Assembly (NCBI RefSeq): GCF_016863275.1
Contig: NZ_BOOO01000004.1
Span: forward strand, 62,001 to 126,000
DNA: 64,000 bases
Reading direction: 5' to 3'
Source: Planotetraspora mira
GTDB taxonomy: Bacteria; Actinomycetota; Actinomycetes; Streptosporangiales; Streptosporangiaceae
Shown: positions 41,295-51,975 of the stretch, piece by piece
Layout: each line of letters starts with the position of its first letter
How positions within the stretch are numbered: position 1 is the first letter of the stretch
Made by a program: the position numbers and the translations under genes
The notes under the pieces: generated by a model
What the model was told of the DNA's origin: nothing
Database searches by the model: none
What the model saw: the letters and a program-made list of their open reading frames with translations, nothing else

Positions 41295-42023
41295 ATGACC
41301 GTCGTGGACATCGAGGCCGGTCTTGAACGGCAGCGGGTGACGCTCGACCTGCAGAGCATCGTGGCGTCCGCCGCCGAGTTCCTTGAGGACGCGCCCGCCC
41401 GGGAGATCATCCGCTGGGCGGCGGCCACATTCGGCGACCGTCTCTGTCTCACGTCCTCCATGAGCGACGCGCTGCTGATCGACCTGGTCAGCCGCGTCAA
41501 GCCCGGCGTGGACGTGTTGTTCATCGACACCGGCTACCACTTCGCCGAGACCATCGGCACGCGCGACGCCGTGCAGCAGGTCTACGACGTCAACGTGATC
41601 AACATTCAGCCTTCACGGACCGTGGCCGAGCAGGATCGCGACCTCGGCCCCCGGTTGTTCGGGCGCAACCCGGATCTGTGCTGCTACCTGCGCAAGGTGG
41701 AGCCGCTCAACCGGGCGCTCGAGCCGTACCTGGCCTGGATCTCGGGCATCCGCCGCGACGAGTCCCCCACCCGGGCGGGCACCAAGGTCGTCGAGTGGGA
41801 CGCCAAGCGGCAGATGGTCAAGATCAACCCGATCGCGCGGTGGACGCAGGACGAGGTGGACAACTACATCTCGGACAACGGTGTGCTGATCAACCCGCTC
41901 CACTACGACAACTACCCCTCGATCGGCTGCGGCCCGTGCACCCGGCAGGTCGCGCCCGGCGAGGACCCGAGGAGCGGCCGCTGGTCAGGACTCGGCAAGA
42001 TCGAGTGCGGCATCCACCTCTGA
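41295..42023 (+). CDS. cysH: Phosphoadenylyl/adenylyl-sulfate reductase (APS-reductase type)
   Basis: 242 residues. The PP-loop-like fold carries LTSSMSDALLIDLV and DTGYHFAET. Cluster cysteines LCCYLRKVEPL (about residues 125-135) and GCGPCTRQV (about 210-218) bind [4Fe-4S], the mark of enzymes using APS directly; the C-terminal ECGIHL contains the catalytic Cys. Reduces activated sulfate to sulfite with thioredoxin. ATG at 41295 behind GAGGAG. The ATP sulfurylase genes are outside the window. Confidence 0.95.
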   Translation: MTVVDIEAGLERQRVTLDLQSIVASAAEFLEDAPAREIIRWAAATFGDRLCLTSSMSDALLIDLVSRVKPGVDVLFIDTGYHFAETIGTRDAVQQVYDVNVINIQPSRTVAEQDRDLGPRLFGRNPDLCCYLRKVEPLNRALEPYLAWISGIRRDESPTRAGTKVVEWDAKRQMVKINPIARWTQDEVDNYISDNGVLINPLHYDNYPSIGCGPCTRQVAPGEDPRSGRWSGLGKIECGIHL

Positions 42024-42040
42024 CCCCCCACCCCCCAGGC

Positions 42041-42166
42041 GTGATCATGCACAGGTTCGGAGGAACGGTCACTGACCTGCTCCTTCACCGGGCGTGATCA
42101 TGCACGAATTCGTGAAAACACCCGACGACCAGGCGGAACTCCTTTCGTGATCATGCACAGCCGTCC
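42041..42166. repeat. 53-bp repeat array B (3 direct units, no inverted half)
   Basis: Direct units start at 42041, 42094 and 42147, exactly 53 bases apart. The first is a perfect block 1 (GTGATCATGCACAGGTTCGG) with CTGACCTGC as block 2. The third is cut short after GTGATCATGCACAG, and its GTG (and the ATG six bases on) form the start of the next gene. The inverted half present in the other two arrays is missing. Confidence 0.88.
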
Positions 42167-42905
42167 AGCCGACCGAGCGCCGCTGATCGCGGTGGCGCAC
42201 GGGTCCCGCGACCCGCGCGCCTCCGTGACGGTGGAGGCGCTCCTGCATGCCGTACGGCAGCGGGAGCCCGGTCTCGAGGTCAGGACGGCGTATCTCGATC
42301 ACGCCCCGCCGACACTGGCCGCGGCCCTGTCGGGCCTGGACGAGGCCGTCGTCCTCCCCCTGCTTCTCACCGCGGCCTACCACAGCCGCGTGGACATCCC
42401 TTCGGCGCTCCGCGAGGCGTCCGCCCGCCGGCCGAGACTCCAGGTGGCGTGCGGGGACACCCTCGGACCCCATCCGCTCCTCATCGGGGCACTCGAGCGC
42501 CGGCTCTCCGAGGCCGGGGTGACGCCGGGCGACCCCGGCACCGCCGTGGTGCTCGTGTCCGCCGGCTCCAGCGACCGCCGGGCCAACCTCGTGATCACGC
42601 GGATGGCCCGTGAGTGGGCGCGGGCACGTCCGTGGTGGTCGGTCACCGCGGCCTTCGCCTCCGCTGCCACCCCCACCCCCGAGCAGGAGGTCGCACGGCT
42701 CAGGCGAGCGGGGGCGCCCAGGATCGTGGTGGCCCCCTACCTGCTGGCGCCGGGCCACTTCGCCGACAAGGTCGAGCGGGACACCCTGCACGCCGGAGCC
42801 GACGTGGTGGCCGGCGTCCTCGGGCCCGCGCCCGAACTCGTCACCGTCGTCCTCGAAAGGTACGGCCAGGCCGTACGGGGCCTGAAGGCCGTCGCGACGG
42901 CCTGA
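42147..42905 (+). CDS. CbiX/SirB-family sirohydrochlorin chelatase-like protein
   Basis: 252 residues, two CbiX half-domains. N-half: LIAVAHGSRDPRASVTVEAL with the metal-binding His, then LPLLLTAAYHSRVDIP. C-half: LVSAGSSDRRANLVI (first His replaced) and VAPYLLAPGHFADKVERD. It would insert Fe2+ (or Co2+) into sirohydrochlorin for the sirohaem of Sir. The reading frame starts GTG ATC ATG inside the third unit of repeat array B, with no convincing ribosome site; start at 42147 or 42153. Confidence 0.85.
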   Translation: MIMHSRPADRAPLIAVAHGSRDPRASVTVEALLHAVRQREPGLEVRTAYLDHAPPTLAAALSGLDEAVVLPLLLTAAYHSRVDIPSALREASARRPRLQVACGDTLGPHPLLIGALERRLSEAGVTPGDPGTAVVLVSAGSSDRRANLVITRMAREWARARPWWSVTAAFASAATPTPEQEVARLRRAGAPRIVVAPYLLAPGHFADKVERDTLHAGADVVAGVLGPAPELVTVVLERYGQAVRGLKAVATA

Positions 42906-42911
42906 AAAGGG

Positions 42912-43787
42912 CTAGGAGGACGGGTCGTCGCCGCGGCGGAGGTCACCCCAGGTGTCACGACCCTCGCGGCGGGACTCCCTGCGGGCCTCGCGATCGTCGC
43001 GCGTGAACTGCCGGCGGAATTCCTGCTCCCCCCGCCTGGCCTCTCGCTGCACGTGGCGGAACTCCCTGGTGGCGTCCCGGTGGGCCTGCATGATCTCGCG
43101 GTGGGCCTGACGGCCGCCGTCGATCGTCTGGCGCAGATCCGCGCGGAACTGCTGGCGAACCTCCTTGCGGCGATCCCACCACCACTCACTCCAGGCGAAC
43201 CATCCCCGCTTGATCGGATCGGCCAGGGAATCGCCGATGATCTTCACGTCGCCCATGAGGACGAAGGCCTTGACCCTGACGACGGGGGCGTTCTGGCCCG
43301 CCGGAGCCTCGGCCACCTGGACCTTCTTGTCTCCCATGATGGTGACGCCGGAGAGCTCGACGTCGACGCCGTCCGGGACGATGATCTTCACGTCGCCCAT
43401 GACGCAGGTGGCCGTGATCTCCACCTCGCGCGTGCGCACCTCGGCCTGACGGAGATCGAGCGTCACGTCGCCCATCACGCTGACGGCGGCGATCTCCTGG
43501 TCGATGCGCCAGGTGCCGTTGCGCTTGGCGTCGCCCATGACCGCGACGACCCAGGTCTTCACCTTGCCCGGCGTCTTCACCGGCTGGGGCCGGGGTGCCG
43601 GGGCGCCCCCGGGGAGGTCGGCGGTGATCTGGGCGAGCTCCGCGTGCGTCCGGGCCAGGTAGGCCGCCTCCGTCCGCTCGGTCAGCTCGGCGAGGGTCAG
43701 CCGTCCCTCGACAGAGGCCTCACGGAGCCTCTCGACCGCCTGCTCCCGTTCCGCGTCGGAAGCACGCATATCACCTAGATCGCTCAC
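42912..43787 (-). CDS. DUF1707 SHOCT-like domain protein with LiaF-type C-terminal region
   Basis: 291 residues. N-terminal DUF1707 (MRASDAEREQAVERLREASVEGRLTLAELTERTEAAYLARTHAEL), then a beta-helical LiaF/DUF2154-like region with the repeating VMGD phrase (VVAVMGDAKRNG, VSVMGDVTLDL, CVMGDVKIIV, IMGDKKV, LMGDVKII, about residues 80-190). The C-terminal ~90 residues are almost entirely charged and helical (Arg/Glu/Asp/Gln). Probably a cell-envelope stress-related protein. Start either GTG 43787 or ATG 43769; the latter matches the usual family N-terminus. Confidence 0.88.
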   Translation of the reverse strand: MSDLGDMRASDAEREQAVERLREASVEGRLTLAELTERTEAAYLARTHAELAQITADLPGGAPAPRPQPVKTPGKVKTWVVAVMGDAKRNGTWRIDQEIAAVSVMGDVTLDLRQAEVRTREVEITATCVMGDVKIIVPDGVDVELSGVTIMGDKKVQVAEAPAGQNAPVVRVKAFVLMGDVKIIGDSLADPIKRGWFAWSEWWWDRRKEVRQQFRADLRQTIDGGRQAHREIMQAHRDATREFRHVQREARRGEQEFRRQFTRDDREARRESRREGRDTWGDLRRGDDPSS

Positions 43788-44006
43788 GCCTCCACGCTAT
43801 CCCGCACGACGCGATCGACCTATCCTCCCTGGGAAGGAATCACCTCTCCCAGAGGACGAACTTCGGGCACCTCCGGGGCCGGCGACGCCGACGGCTCTCT
43901 GGACGGCCGTCCCGTGTGATTGTGGAGTTATCCCCCTCGACCCCCGCATTTCATTATCCACTTGAAATGTTGAGATGGTTGATGACGACCCGGACAGGAG
44001 GCCCAA

Positions 44007-45611
44007 GTGACCCACGACGTGATCAACCAGGCACCGCCGCTGATCGGGCACGACGTGTCAAGCGACCCCGCGCTGCTCGACGGGCTGGACCGGGAGGGCG
44101 CGGACTGGGCGACCGGGGAGCTCCGCCAGCTCGGCCTGCTGGCCGGCTCCGCGAAGGCGCAGGAATGGGCGCGGCTGGCCAACGACAACCCGCCGGTGTT
44201 GCGGACGCACGACCGGTACGGCCACCGCATCGACGAGGTGGAGTTCCACCCCGCATGGCACGACCTGATGGCCGTCGCGGTCGGGAACGGCATGCACGCC
44301 TCACCCTGGACCTCCGCCAGGCCGGGCGCTCACGTGGCCAGGGCGGCGAAGTTCTTCACCTGGTCTCAGGTCGAGGCCGGACACGGCTGCCCGATCTCCA
44401 TGACGTACGCCGCCGTGGCCGCGCTCCGGCACTCCCCCGACCTCAGGTCCGAGTGGGAACCCCAGCTCGCCTCGCGGACCTACGACTTCGGGCTCAGGCC
44501 CGCGCACGACAAACGCGGCGTGCTGGCCGGCATGGCCATGACCGAGAAGCAGGGCGGCTCCGACGTCCGTGCGAACACCACCAGGGCCGAACGGCTGGCC
44601 GACGGCACGTTCGCCCTGACCGGCCACAAGTGGTTCAACTCCGCCCCGATGTGCGACGTCTTCCTCGTCCTGGCCCAGGCTCCCGGCGGGTTGTCGTGCT
44701 TCCTGCTGCCCCGTGTGCTCCCGGACGGCTCCCGCAACGCGATGCGCCTGCTGCGGCTGAAGGACAAGCTGGGCAACAGGTCGAACGCCTCGGCCGAGGT
44801 CGAGTACGACGGCGCGATCGCCCACCTCGTGGGCGAGGAGGGACGGGGCATCCGCACGATCATCGAGATGGTCAACATGACCCGGCTCGACTGCGTGATC
44901 GGCTCGGCGGCCGGCATGCGGTACGGCCTGGTCCAGGCGATCCATCACACCACTCACCGCAAGGCCTTCGGCAAGGCGCTCATCGACCAGCCACTGATGC
45001 GCAACGTGCTCGCGGACCTGGCCCTGGAGTCCGAGGCGGCCACCACGCTGATGATGCGCCTGGCCGGGGCCACCGACCGCGCGGTGCGCGGCGACGCCGC
45101 CGAGGGGCTGTTCCGCCGTACGGCTCTGGCCGCGTCGAAGTACTGGATCTGCAAGCGGGCTCCCGTCCACGCCGCCGAGGCGCTCGAGTGCCTGGGCGGC
45201 AACGGGTATGTCGAGGAGTCGCAGATGCCGCGGCTGTTCCGCGACTCGCCGCTGAACGGCATCTGGGAGGGATCGGGCAACGTCGCCGCGCTCGATCTCG
45301 TGCGGGCGCTCACCAAGGAGCCCGAGGGGCTGGAGGCGTTCTTCGCCGAGGTCGCGCTGGCCGACGACCGCCGGGTGGGCGACGCCTCCGAGCGGGCCCG
45401 CAAGACGCTCGCGTCGGCCGGGGAGGGCGACGCCCGGCGCCTCGCCGAGGAGCTCACCCTGGTCCTCCAGGCGTCCCTGCTCGTACGGCACGCGCCCGCG
45501 GCGGTGGCGGACGCGTTCTGCGCCTCCCGCCTGGCGGGTGAGTGGGGGCGGGCCTTCGGCACCCTTCCGGCGGGCCTCGACCTGGAGGCGATCGTCGAAC
45601 GAGCGACCTGA
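44007..45611 (+). CDS. AidB-like acyl-CoA dehydrogenase family protein
   Basis: 534 residues. Acyl-CoA dehydrogenase fold with GMAMTEKQGGSDVRANTT (FAD/substrate region), ECLGGNGYVEE, and IWEGSGNVAALDLVRAL, all typical of the AidB/isovaleryl-CoA-dehydrogenase-like group; length agrees with AidB (about 540). AidB belongs to the adaptive response to alkylation and binds DNA, though a catalytic role is uncertain. No Ada genes are nearby. GTG at 44007 with GGAGG five bases upstream. Followed by repeat array C. Confidence 0.9.
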   Translation: MTHDVINQAPPLIGHDVSSDPALLDGLDREGADWATGELRQLGLLAGSAKAQEWARLANDNPPVLRTHDRYGHRIDEVEFHPAWHDLMAVAVGNGMHASPWTSARPGAHVARAAKFFTWSQVEAGHGCPISMTYAAVAALRHSPDLRSEWEPQLASRTYDFGLRPAHDKRGVLAGMAMTEKQGGSDVRANTTRAERLADGTFALTGHKWFNSAPMCDVFLVLAQAPGGLSCFLLPRVLPDGSRNAMRLLRLKDKLGNRSNASAEVEYDGAIAHLVGEEGRGIRTIIEMVNMTRLDCVIGSAAGMRYGLVQAIHHTTHRKAFGKALIDQPLMRNVLADLALESEAATTLMMRLAGATDRAVRGDAAEGLFRRTALAASKYWICKRAPVHAAEALECLGGNGYVEESQMPRLFRDSPLNGIWEGSGNVAALDLVRALTKEPEGLEAFFAEVALADDRRVGDASERARKTLASAGEGDARRLAEELTLVLQASLLVRHAPAAVADAFCASRLAGEWGRAFGTLPAGLDLEAIVERAT

Positions 45612-45624
45612 CGGCCACCCCGCC

Positions 45625-46117
45625 GTGATCATGCACACATTCGGGAGGATGCCCTCTGACCTGCGGTGACATGGTTCGTGATCATGCACACTTTCGTGGA
45701 TCGGCCACCTGACCTGCGACTTCGTTTTTCGTGATCATGCTCAGGTTCGCGAGCATGCGGGATGAGCAGGCGTTTCGCCGTACATGGTCATGTAGCGGCG
45801 AGGAGTGCGATCGGGCGTCGCACGGGCACGAACCCATGCTCTGCATGATCACGTACGGCGAAGCCGCAGGTCCGTACGGCGTTGCGCGAATGCGTGCATG
45901 ATCACGAGCCGCATCACCGCAGGTCACAGGCCTTACTCGCGAAGGTGTGCATGATCACGACTCGGGAATGGCCAGGTCAGTCGGCCCGTCACCGAACCTG
46001 TGCATGATCACGCCCCTAGTTTTGGCTGTTCAGACGGCACATTTACGAATCTGTGCATGATCACGGCCAGAGAAGGGTCAGGTCGGTTGGGCTGGCACCG
46101 AACCTGAGCATGATCAC
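45625..46117. repeat. 53-bp dyad-symmetric repeat array C (10 units)
   Basis: Direct units start at 45625, 45678, 45731 and (degenerate) 45784; inverted units end at 45852, 45905, 45958, 46011, 46064 and 46117. Every step within each half is exactly 53 bases. The junction between halves is 69 bases (57 in array A). The innermost inverted unit reads CTGCATGATCACGTACGGC (45841-45859), identical to 33818-33836 in array A, so the centre is conserved between arrays. It fills the 567-base gap between the AidB-like gene and the OsmC gene. Confidence 0.9.
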
Positions 46118-46178
46118 CACCTGGGGAGGCTCTAAGCTCGCTCATGGATGTGACTTAACCGATGAAGGGACAATCGCC

Positions 46179-46607
46179 ATGGCGACCACTCGTACCGCGA
46201 CCACGCAGTGGAAGGGCGCTCTCCTCGACGGCTCGGGCGTCGTCTCGCTGGACACCTCCGGCGTCGGCACCTTCGACGTCACCTGGGCTTCGCGGGCCGA
46301 GACGGCCAACGGCAAGACCAGCCCGGAAGAGCTGATCGCGGCCGCCCACTCCTCCTGCTTCTCGATGGCCCTGTCCCACGCCCTGGCCGGCGCGGGCACC
46401 CCGCCGCAGTCGCTGGAGACCAAGGCGGACGTCACCTTCCAGCCGGGTGAGGGCATCACCGGCATCGTCTTGTCGGTCCGCGGCCAGGTCCCCGGCCTGT
46501 CCGCCGAGGACTTCCAGAAGGCCGCCGAGACGGCCAAGGCCAACTGCCCGGTGAGCAAGGCCCTCACCGGCACGACGATCACGCTGAACGCCGAGCTCGT
46601 CGGCTGA
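46179..46607 (+). CDS. OsmC/Ohr-family peroxiredoxin
   Basis: 142 residues. Catalytic cysteines in AAAHSSCFSMALSHAL (about residue 55) and AKANCPVSKAL (about residue 121); EELIAAAHSSCF is the OsmC signature. It reduces organic or hydrogen peroxides using low-molecular thiols. ATG at 46179 with GAAGGGA eight bases upstream. Immediately preceded by repeat array C and followed by a strong hairpin terminator, so it is monocistronic. Confidence 0.94.
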   Translation: MATTRTATTQWKGALLDGSGVVSLDTSGVGTFDVTWASRAETANGKTSPEELIAAAHSSCFSMALSHALAGAGTPPQSLETKADVTFQPGEGITGIVLSVRGQVPGLSAEDFQKAAETAKANCPVSKALTGTTITLNAELVG

Positions 46608-46627
46608 ACATGCCCTGATGGCCGGGC

Positions 46628-46662
46628 AGAGCCCCCGCCGGACGTGATCCGGTGGGGGCTCT
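46628..46662 (+). terminator. Strong hairpin terminator after osmC
   Basis: 15-base arms (46628-46642 and 46648-46662; AGAGCCCCCGCCGGA and its complement) with one wobble and a 5-base loop, starting 20 bases after the osmC stop. There is no long T-run, as usual in actinomycetes. Confidence 0.85.
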
Positions 46663-46851
46663 CGCATTTCCCCAGACGGACGACACACCCGAACGACGTT
46701 CCAACGGCCGTTTCCCGGAAACCTTTTCCGGTGACGATCTACCGAAGACGTCCCCGGCGATGTGCCCGGTGGGGTTTCCTGACGGGGTTCCCTGACCGCC
46801 TCGAGCCTCTTCAGGTGCGCGATCGACCGCGGGAGTGGAGAATGAGGTTAC

Positions 46852-48975
<2,124 letters not shown>

Positions 48976-48984
48976 CGCCCGGCG

Positions 48985-49848
48985 ATGAGTGCGCGGGAGA
49001 GAGCGCGGCACTGGCGGCACCCCGGGCTGCCGGGCGTCGACCTGCTCGACGCCCGCTACGTGAGCAAGACCTTCGCCCGGCACACGCACGAGTCGTTCGT
49101 CATCGCCGCGATCACCTCGGGCGTCGAGGAGTTCCACCACCGCGACTCGATCGAGCGTGCGGGGCCGGGCCACCTCGCGCTGGTCAATCCCGACACGGTG
49201 CACACGGGCCAGGCGGGCGTGCCCGAGGGCTGGACCTACAGCGTGATCTACCCGTCGGCGGCCGTCGTGGGCGAGATCGCCGGGGAGACGACCTCGATCC
49301 GCGGAAATCCCGGTTTCGCCGTCGCCGTGGCCCACGACCCGCAGGCCGTCCGCCTGATCACCCAGGTGCATCGGGCCGCGGACGGCCAGAACGCGCTCGC
49401 CGCCGACACGATGCTCCGCCTGGTGGTGGCCCGGCTGCTGCGCTCCAGCGGGACGGCGCTGCCCGCTCGCTCTCCGCGCGGCGCGGCCAGGCACGACGTG
49501 TCGCGGGCCCGGGAGATCCTCGAGTCCCGGATGGCCGATCCCCCGTCCCTGCGGGAGCTCGCGGCCCAACTGGGCACCGGCCCGTTCGCGTTGTTGCGGG
49601 CCTTCCGCGACGCGTACGGCATGCCGCCCCACGTGTGGCTCACCGACGCGCGAGTGCGGCGGGCCCGGCGCCTCCTCGACAACGGGATCGCCCCGGCGGA
49701 CGCCGCCGTGACCGTGGGCTTCACTGACCAGCCGCACCTGAACCGGCACTTCACCCGGATCATCGGCGTGCCACCCGGCGCCTACAGCCGAGAGCGCAAG
49801 AACGTACAAGACTCGCGAATGGGGCCGCGCCTAGTCTCGGCCGAGTGA
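48985..49848 (+). CDS. AraC-family transcriptional regulator
   Basis: 287 residues. N-terminal cupin sensor (ARYVSKTFARHTHESFVIAAITSG, LALVNPDTVHTGQ) and C-terminal double HTH (PSLRELAAQLGTGPFALLRAFRDAYGMPPHVWL ... AAVTVGFTDQPHLNRHFTRIIGVPPGAY). The stop overlaps the azlC start (GTGA), so it is translated with the AzlCD exporter and probably controls it. This AraC-azlC-azlD order is common in bacteria. Confidence 0.94.
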   Translation: MSARERARHWRHPGLPGVDLLDARYVSKTFARHTHESFVIAAITSGVEEFHHRDSIERAGPGHLALVNPDTVHTGQAGVPEGWTYSVIYPSAAVVGEIAGETTSIRGNPGFAVAVAHDPQAVRLITQVHRAADGQNALAADTMLRLVVARLLRSSGTALPARSPRGAARHDVSRAREILESRMADPPSLRELAAQLGTGPFALLRAFRDAYGMPPHVWLTDARVRRARRLLDNGIAPADAAVTVGFTDQPHLNRHFTRIIGVPPGAYSRERKNVQDSRMGPRLVSAE

Positions 49849-50591
49849 CCGCATCCCCCACGCAGACCGGCCCTCCACCCCCCAAACCGCGAGCCGCGGT
49901 CGTCCGGGACGCCCTCGGCGTCGGGATCACCGTCGGTCTGTCCGGCTTCGTCTTCGGCGTCACCTCGTCGGGAGCCGGCCTGAGCGTGGCGCAGACCTGC
50001 GCCCTGTCTCTCCTGGTGTTCACCGGGGCGTCGCAGTTCGCTCTCGTCGGGGCGATCGGTGCGGGCGGCGCCCCGTTCGCCGCGGCGGCGGGCGCCCTCT
50101 TCCTCGGGGCGCGCAACGCCTTCTACGGGCTGCGGTTGTCGCAGTTGCTCGCCCTGCCCGCCGCCGTCCGCCCGCTGGCAGCCCAATGGGTGATCGACGA
50201 GACCTCGGCGGTGGCCCTCGCCCAGCCGGACCGGGCCGCCGCCCGCCTGGGTTTCACGGTCACCGGTGTGAGCCTCTACCTCGGGTGGAACGTCACGACG
50301 TTGCTGGGCGCGCTGGGTGCGTCGGCGCTCGGCGATCCGTCGGCATGGGGACTGGACGCGGCAGGTCCTGCGGTCTTCCTGGCGCTTCTCGCATCGATGA
50401 TGCGGGGCGGGAACTCGCGCGGGTCGTGGCGACGGATCCGGGAGCGTCCTGAGCCGGTGACGGCCCTCGCCGCCGCCGTCCTCACGCTGGCGAGCCTGCC
50501 GATCCTGCCTGCCGGAGTGCCCATCCTGGTGGCGGCGCTCGCGGCGCCCGCCGTCCTCGTCGTGAACCGCCGCCGGAGGGACCTGTCATGA
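49845..50591 (+). CDS. azlC: AzlC-family branched-chain amino acid export subunit
   Basis: 248 residues, six or seven transmembrane helices; signature LSLLVFTGASQFALVGAIGAGG and FLGARNAFYGLRLS near the N-terminal third. AzlC and AzlD together export branched-chain amino acids or analogues. GTG start overlaps the araC stop by 4 bases, and its own stop overlaps the azlD start by 4 bases (ATGA). Confidence 0.94.
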   Translation: MTASPTQTGPPPPKPRAAVVRDALGVGITVGLSGFVFGVTSSGAGLSVAQTCALSLLVFTGASQFALVGAIGAGGAPFAAAAGALFLGARNAFYGLRLSQLLALPAAVRPLAAQWVIDETSAVALAQPDRAAARLGFTVTGVSLYLGWNVTTLLGALGASALGDPSAWGLDAAGPAVFLALLASMMRGGNSRGSWRRIRERPEPVTALAAAVLTLASLPILPAGVPILVAALAAPAVLVVNRRRRDLS

Positions 50592-50893
50592 TCTGGGCCG
50601 CCATCGCCCTCGTCGCCGCGGGCTGCTACGCCGTGAAACTCCTCGGGTTGTCCGTGCCCGCCGCCGTCCTGGAGCGGCCGATGGTGCGCCGGCTCGCGGC
50701 GCTCGTGCCCATCGCGACGCTCGCCGGCCTCATCGCCCTGCAGACGTTCGGTGAGGGACGGACGCCGGTCGTGGACGCCCGCGCGGCCGGGCTCGCCGCC
50801 GCAGCGGCGGCTCTGCTCCTGCGGGCGCCGTTCCTCGTGGTCGTGGCGGCCGCCGTGGTCGTCACCGCCGCCGTCAGGGCCCTCACGGGCTGA
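50588..50893 (+). CDS. azlD: AzlD-family branched-chain amino acid export subunit
   Basis: 101 residues with three or four hydrophobic helices (MIWAAIALVAAGCYAVKLLGLSVP; LAALVPIATLAGLIALQTF; AAAAALLLRAPFLVVVAAAVVVTAAVRAL). Small partner of AzlC. Ends 5 bases before the convergent ligC stop, with no space for a separate terminator. Confidence 0.92.
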   Translation: MIWAAIALVAAGCYAVKLLGLSVPAAVLERPMVRRLAALVPIATLAGLIALQTFGEGRTPVVDARAAGLAAAAAALLLRAPFLVVVAAAVVVTAAVRALTG

Positions 50894-50898
50894 GGCGG

Positions 50899-51975
50899 CT
50901 ACCGGGCCAGGATCTCGCCGAGGTCGTACCGGACCGGCCTGTCCAGCTGGTCATAGGTGCAGGAGGACGGGGTGCGGTCCGGGCGCCAGCGGCGGAACTG
51001 GGCCGTGTGCCGGAACCGGTCCCCCTCCATGTGGTCGTAGGCCACCTCGATCACCAGGTCGGGCCGCAGCGGGATGAACGACAGGTCCTTCTTCGCGTTC
51101 CACCGCGAGACGGCCCCCGGAAGACGCTGCCCCTCCGAGCCGCCCTGCGCGAACTCGGCCCAGGCCCCCCAGGGGTGTTCGCTCAGATCGTCCAGCCGGT
51201 ACGGCGCGAGCTCCGCCACGAGCTCCTCCCGCCGCTTCATGGGGAACGACGCCGCCACGCCCACATGGTGCAGACGCCCGTCGGGCGAGTACAGCCCCAG
51301 CAGCAGGGAGCCGACGATCGGACCGGACTTGTGCTCCCGGTAGCCGGCGACGACGCAGTCGGCCGTGCGCTCGTGCTTCACCTTGAACATGACCCGCTTG
51401 TCCGGCGAGTACGGCAGGTCTCCCGGCTTGACCACGATGCCGTCGAGCCCGGCGCCCTCGAACATGTCGAACCACTCGCCGGCCACCCGGTCGTCCTGCG
51501 TGACGGGCGTGAGCCGCACCGAGTCGCCGGACTTGGCCAGGGCCTCCTCCAGCCGGGCCCTGCGCACCGAGAACGGCTCGTCCATCAGGCTCTCGGACCC
51601 GAGGGCGAGCAGGTCGAAGGCCACGAACGACGCGGGCGTCTGCTCCGACAGCAGCTTCACCCGCGAGGCCGCGGGATGGATGCGCTGCTGGAGGGTGTCG
51701 AAGTCGAGCGACTCGCCGCGGACGATGATGATCTCGCCGTCCACGACGCACCGCGGCGGCAGCTCGTTCTTCACCGCCTCGACCAGCTCGGGGAAGTAGC
51801 GCGTGAACGGCCGCTCGTTGCGGCTGCCCAGATAGACCTCGTCGCCGTCGCGGAAGACGATGCAGCGGAAGCCGTCCCACTTCGGCTCGTAGTAGAGCGA
51901 GCCGTCCTGGGGCGGCATGCCCTTGACCGCCTTCGCGAGCATCGGCGAGACCGGCGGTTCAACCGGCAGTGCCAT
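50899..51975 (-). CDS. ligC: ATP-dependent DNA ligase (LigC type)
   Basis: 358 residues. Nucleotidyltransferase motif I EPKWDGFRC with the AMP-accepting Lys (about residue 32), motif III SLDFDTLQQR/SFVAFDLLAL, motif IV LDGIVVKPGDLPYS and motif V FKVKHERTADCVV; C-terminal OB fold. This matches mycobacterial LigC rather than full LigD: no polymerase or nuclease domain. It overlaps the upstream RibD-like gene by 17 bases. A separate LigD-type polymerase gene is at 55.8-56.8 kb, so a split end-joining or gap-repair toolkit is present; Ku is not in the window. Confidence 0.95.
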   Translation of the reverse strand: MALPVEPPVSPMLAKAVKGMPPQDGSLYYEPKWDGFRCIVFRDGDEVYLGSRNERPFTRYFPELVEAVKNELPPRCVVDGEIIIVRGESLDFDTLQQRIHPAASRVKLLSEQTPASFVAFDLLALGSESLMDEPFSVRRARLEEALAKSGDSVRLTPVTQDDRVAGEWFDMFEGAGLDGIVVKPGDLPYSPDKRVMFKVKHERTADCVVAGYREHKSGPIVGSLLLGLYSPDGRLHHVGVAASFPMKRREELVAELAPYRLDDLSEHPWGAWAEFAQGGSEGQRLPGAVSRWNAKKDLSFIPLRPDLVIEVAYDHMEGDRFRHTAQFRRWRPDRTPSSCTYDQLDRPVRYDLGEILAR

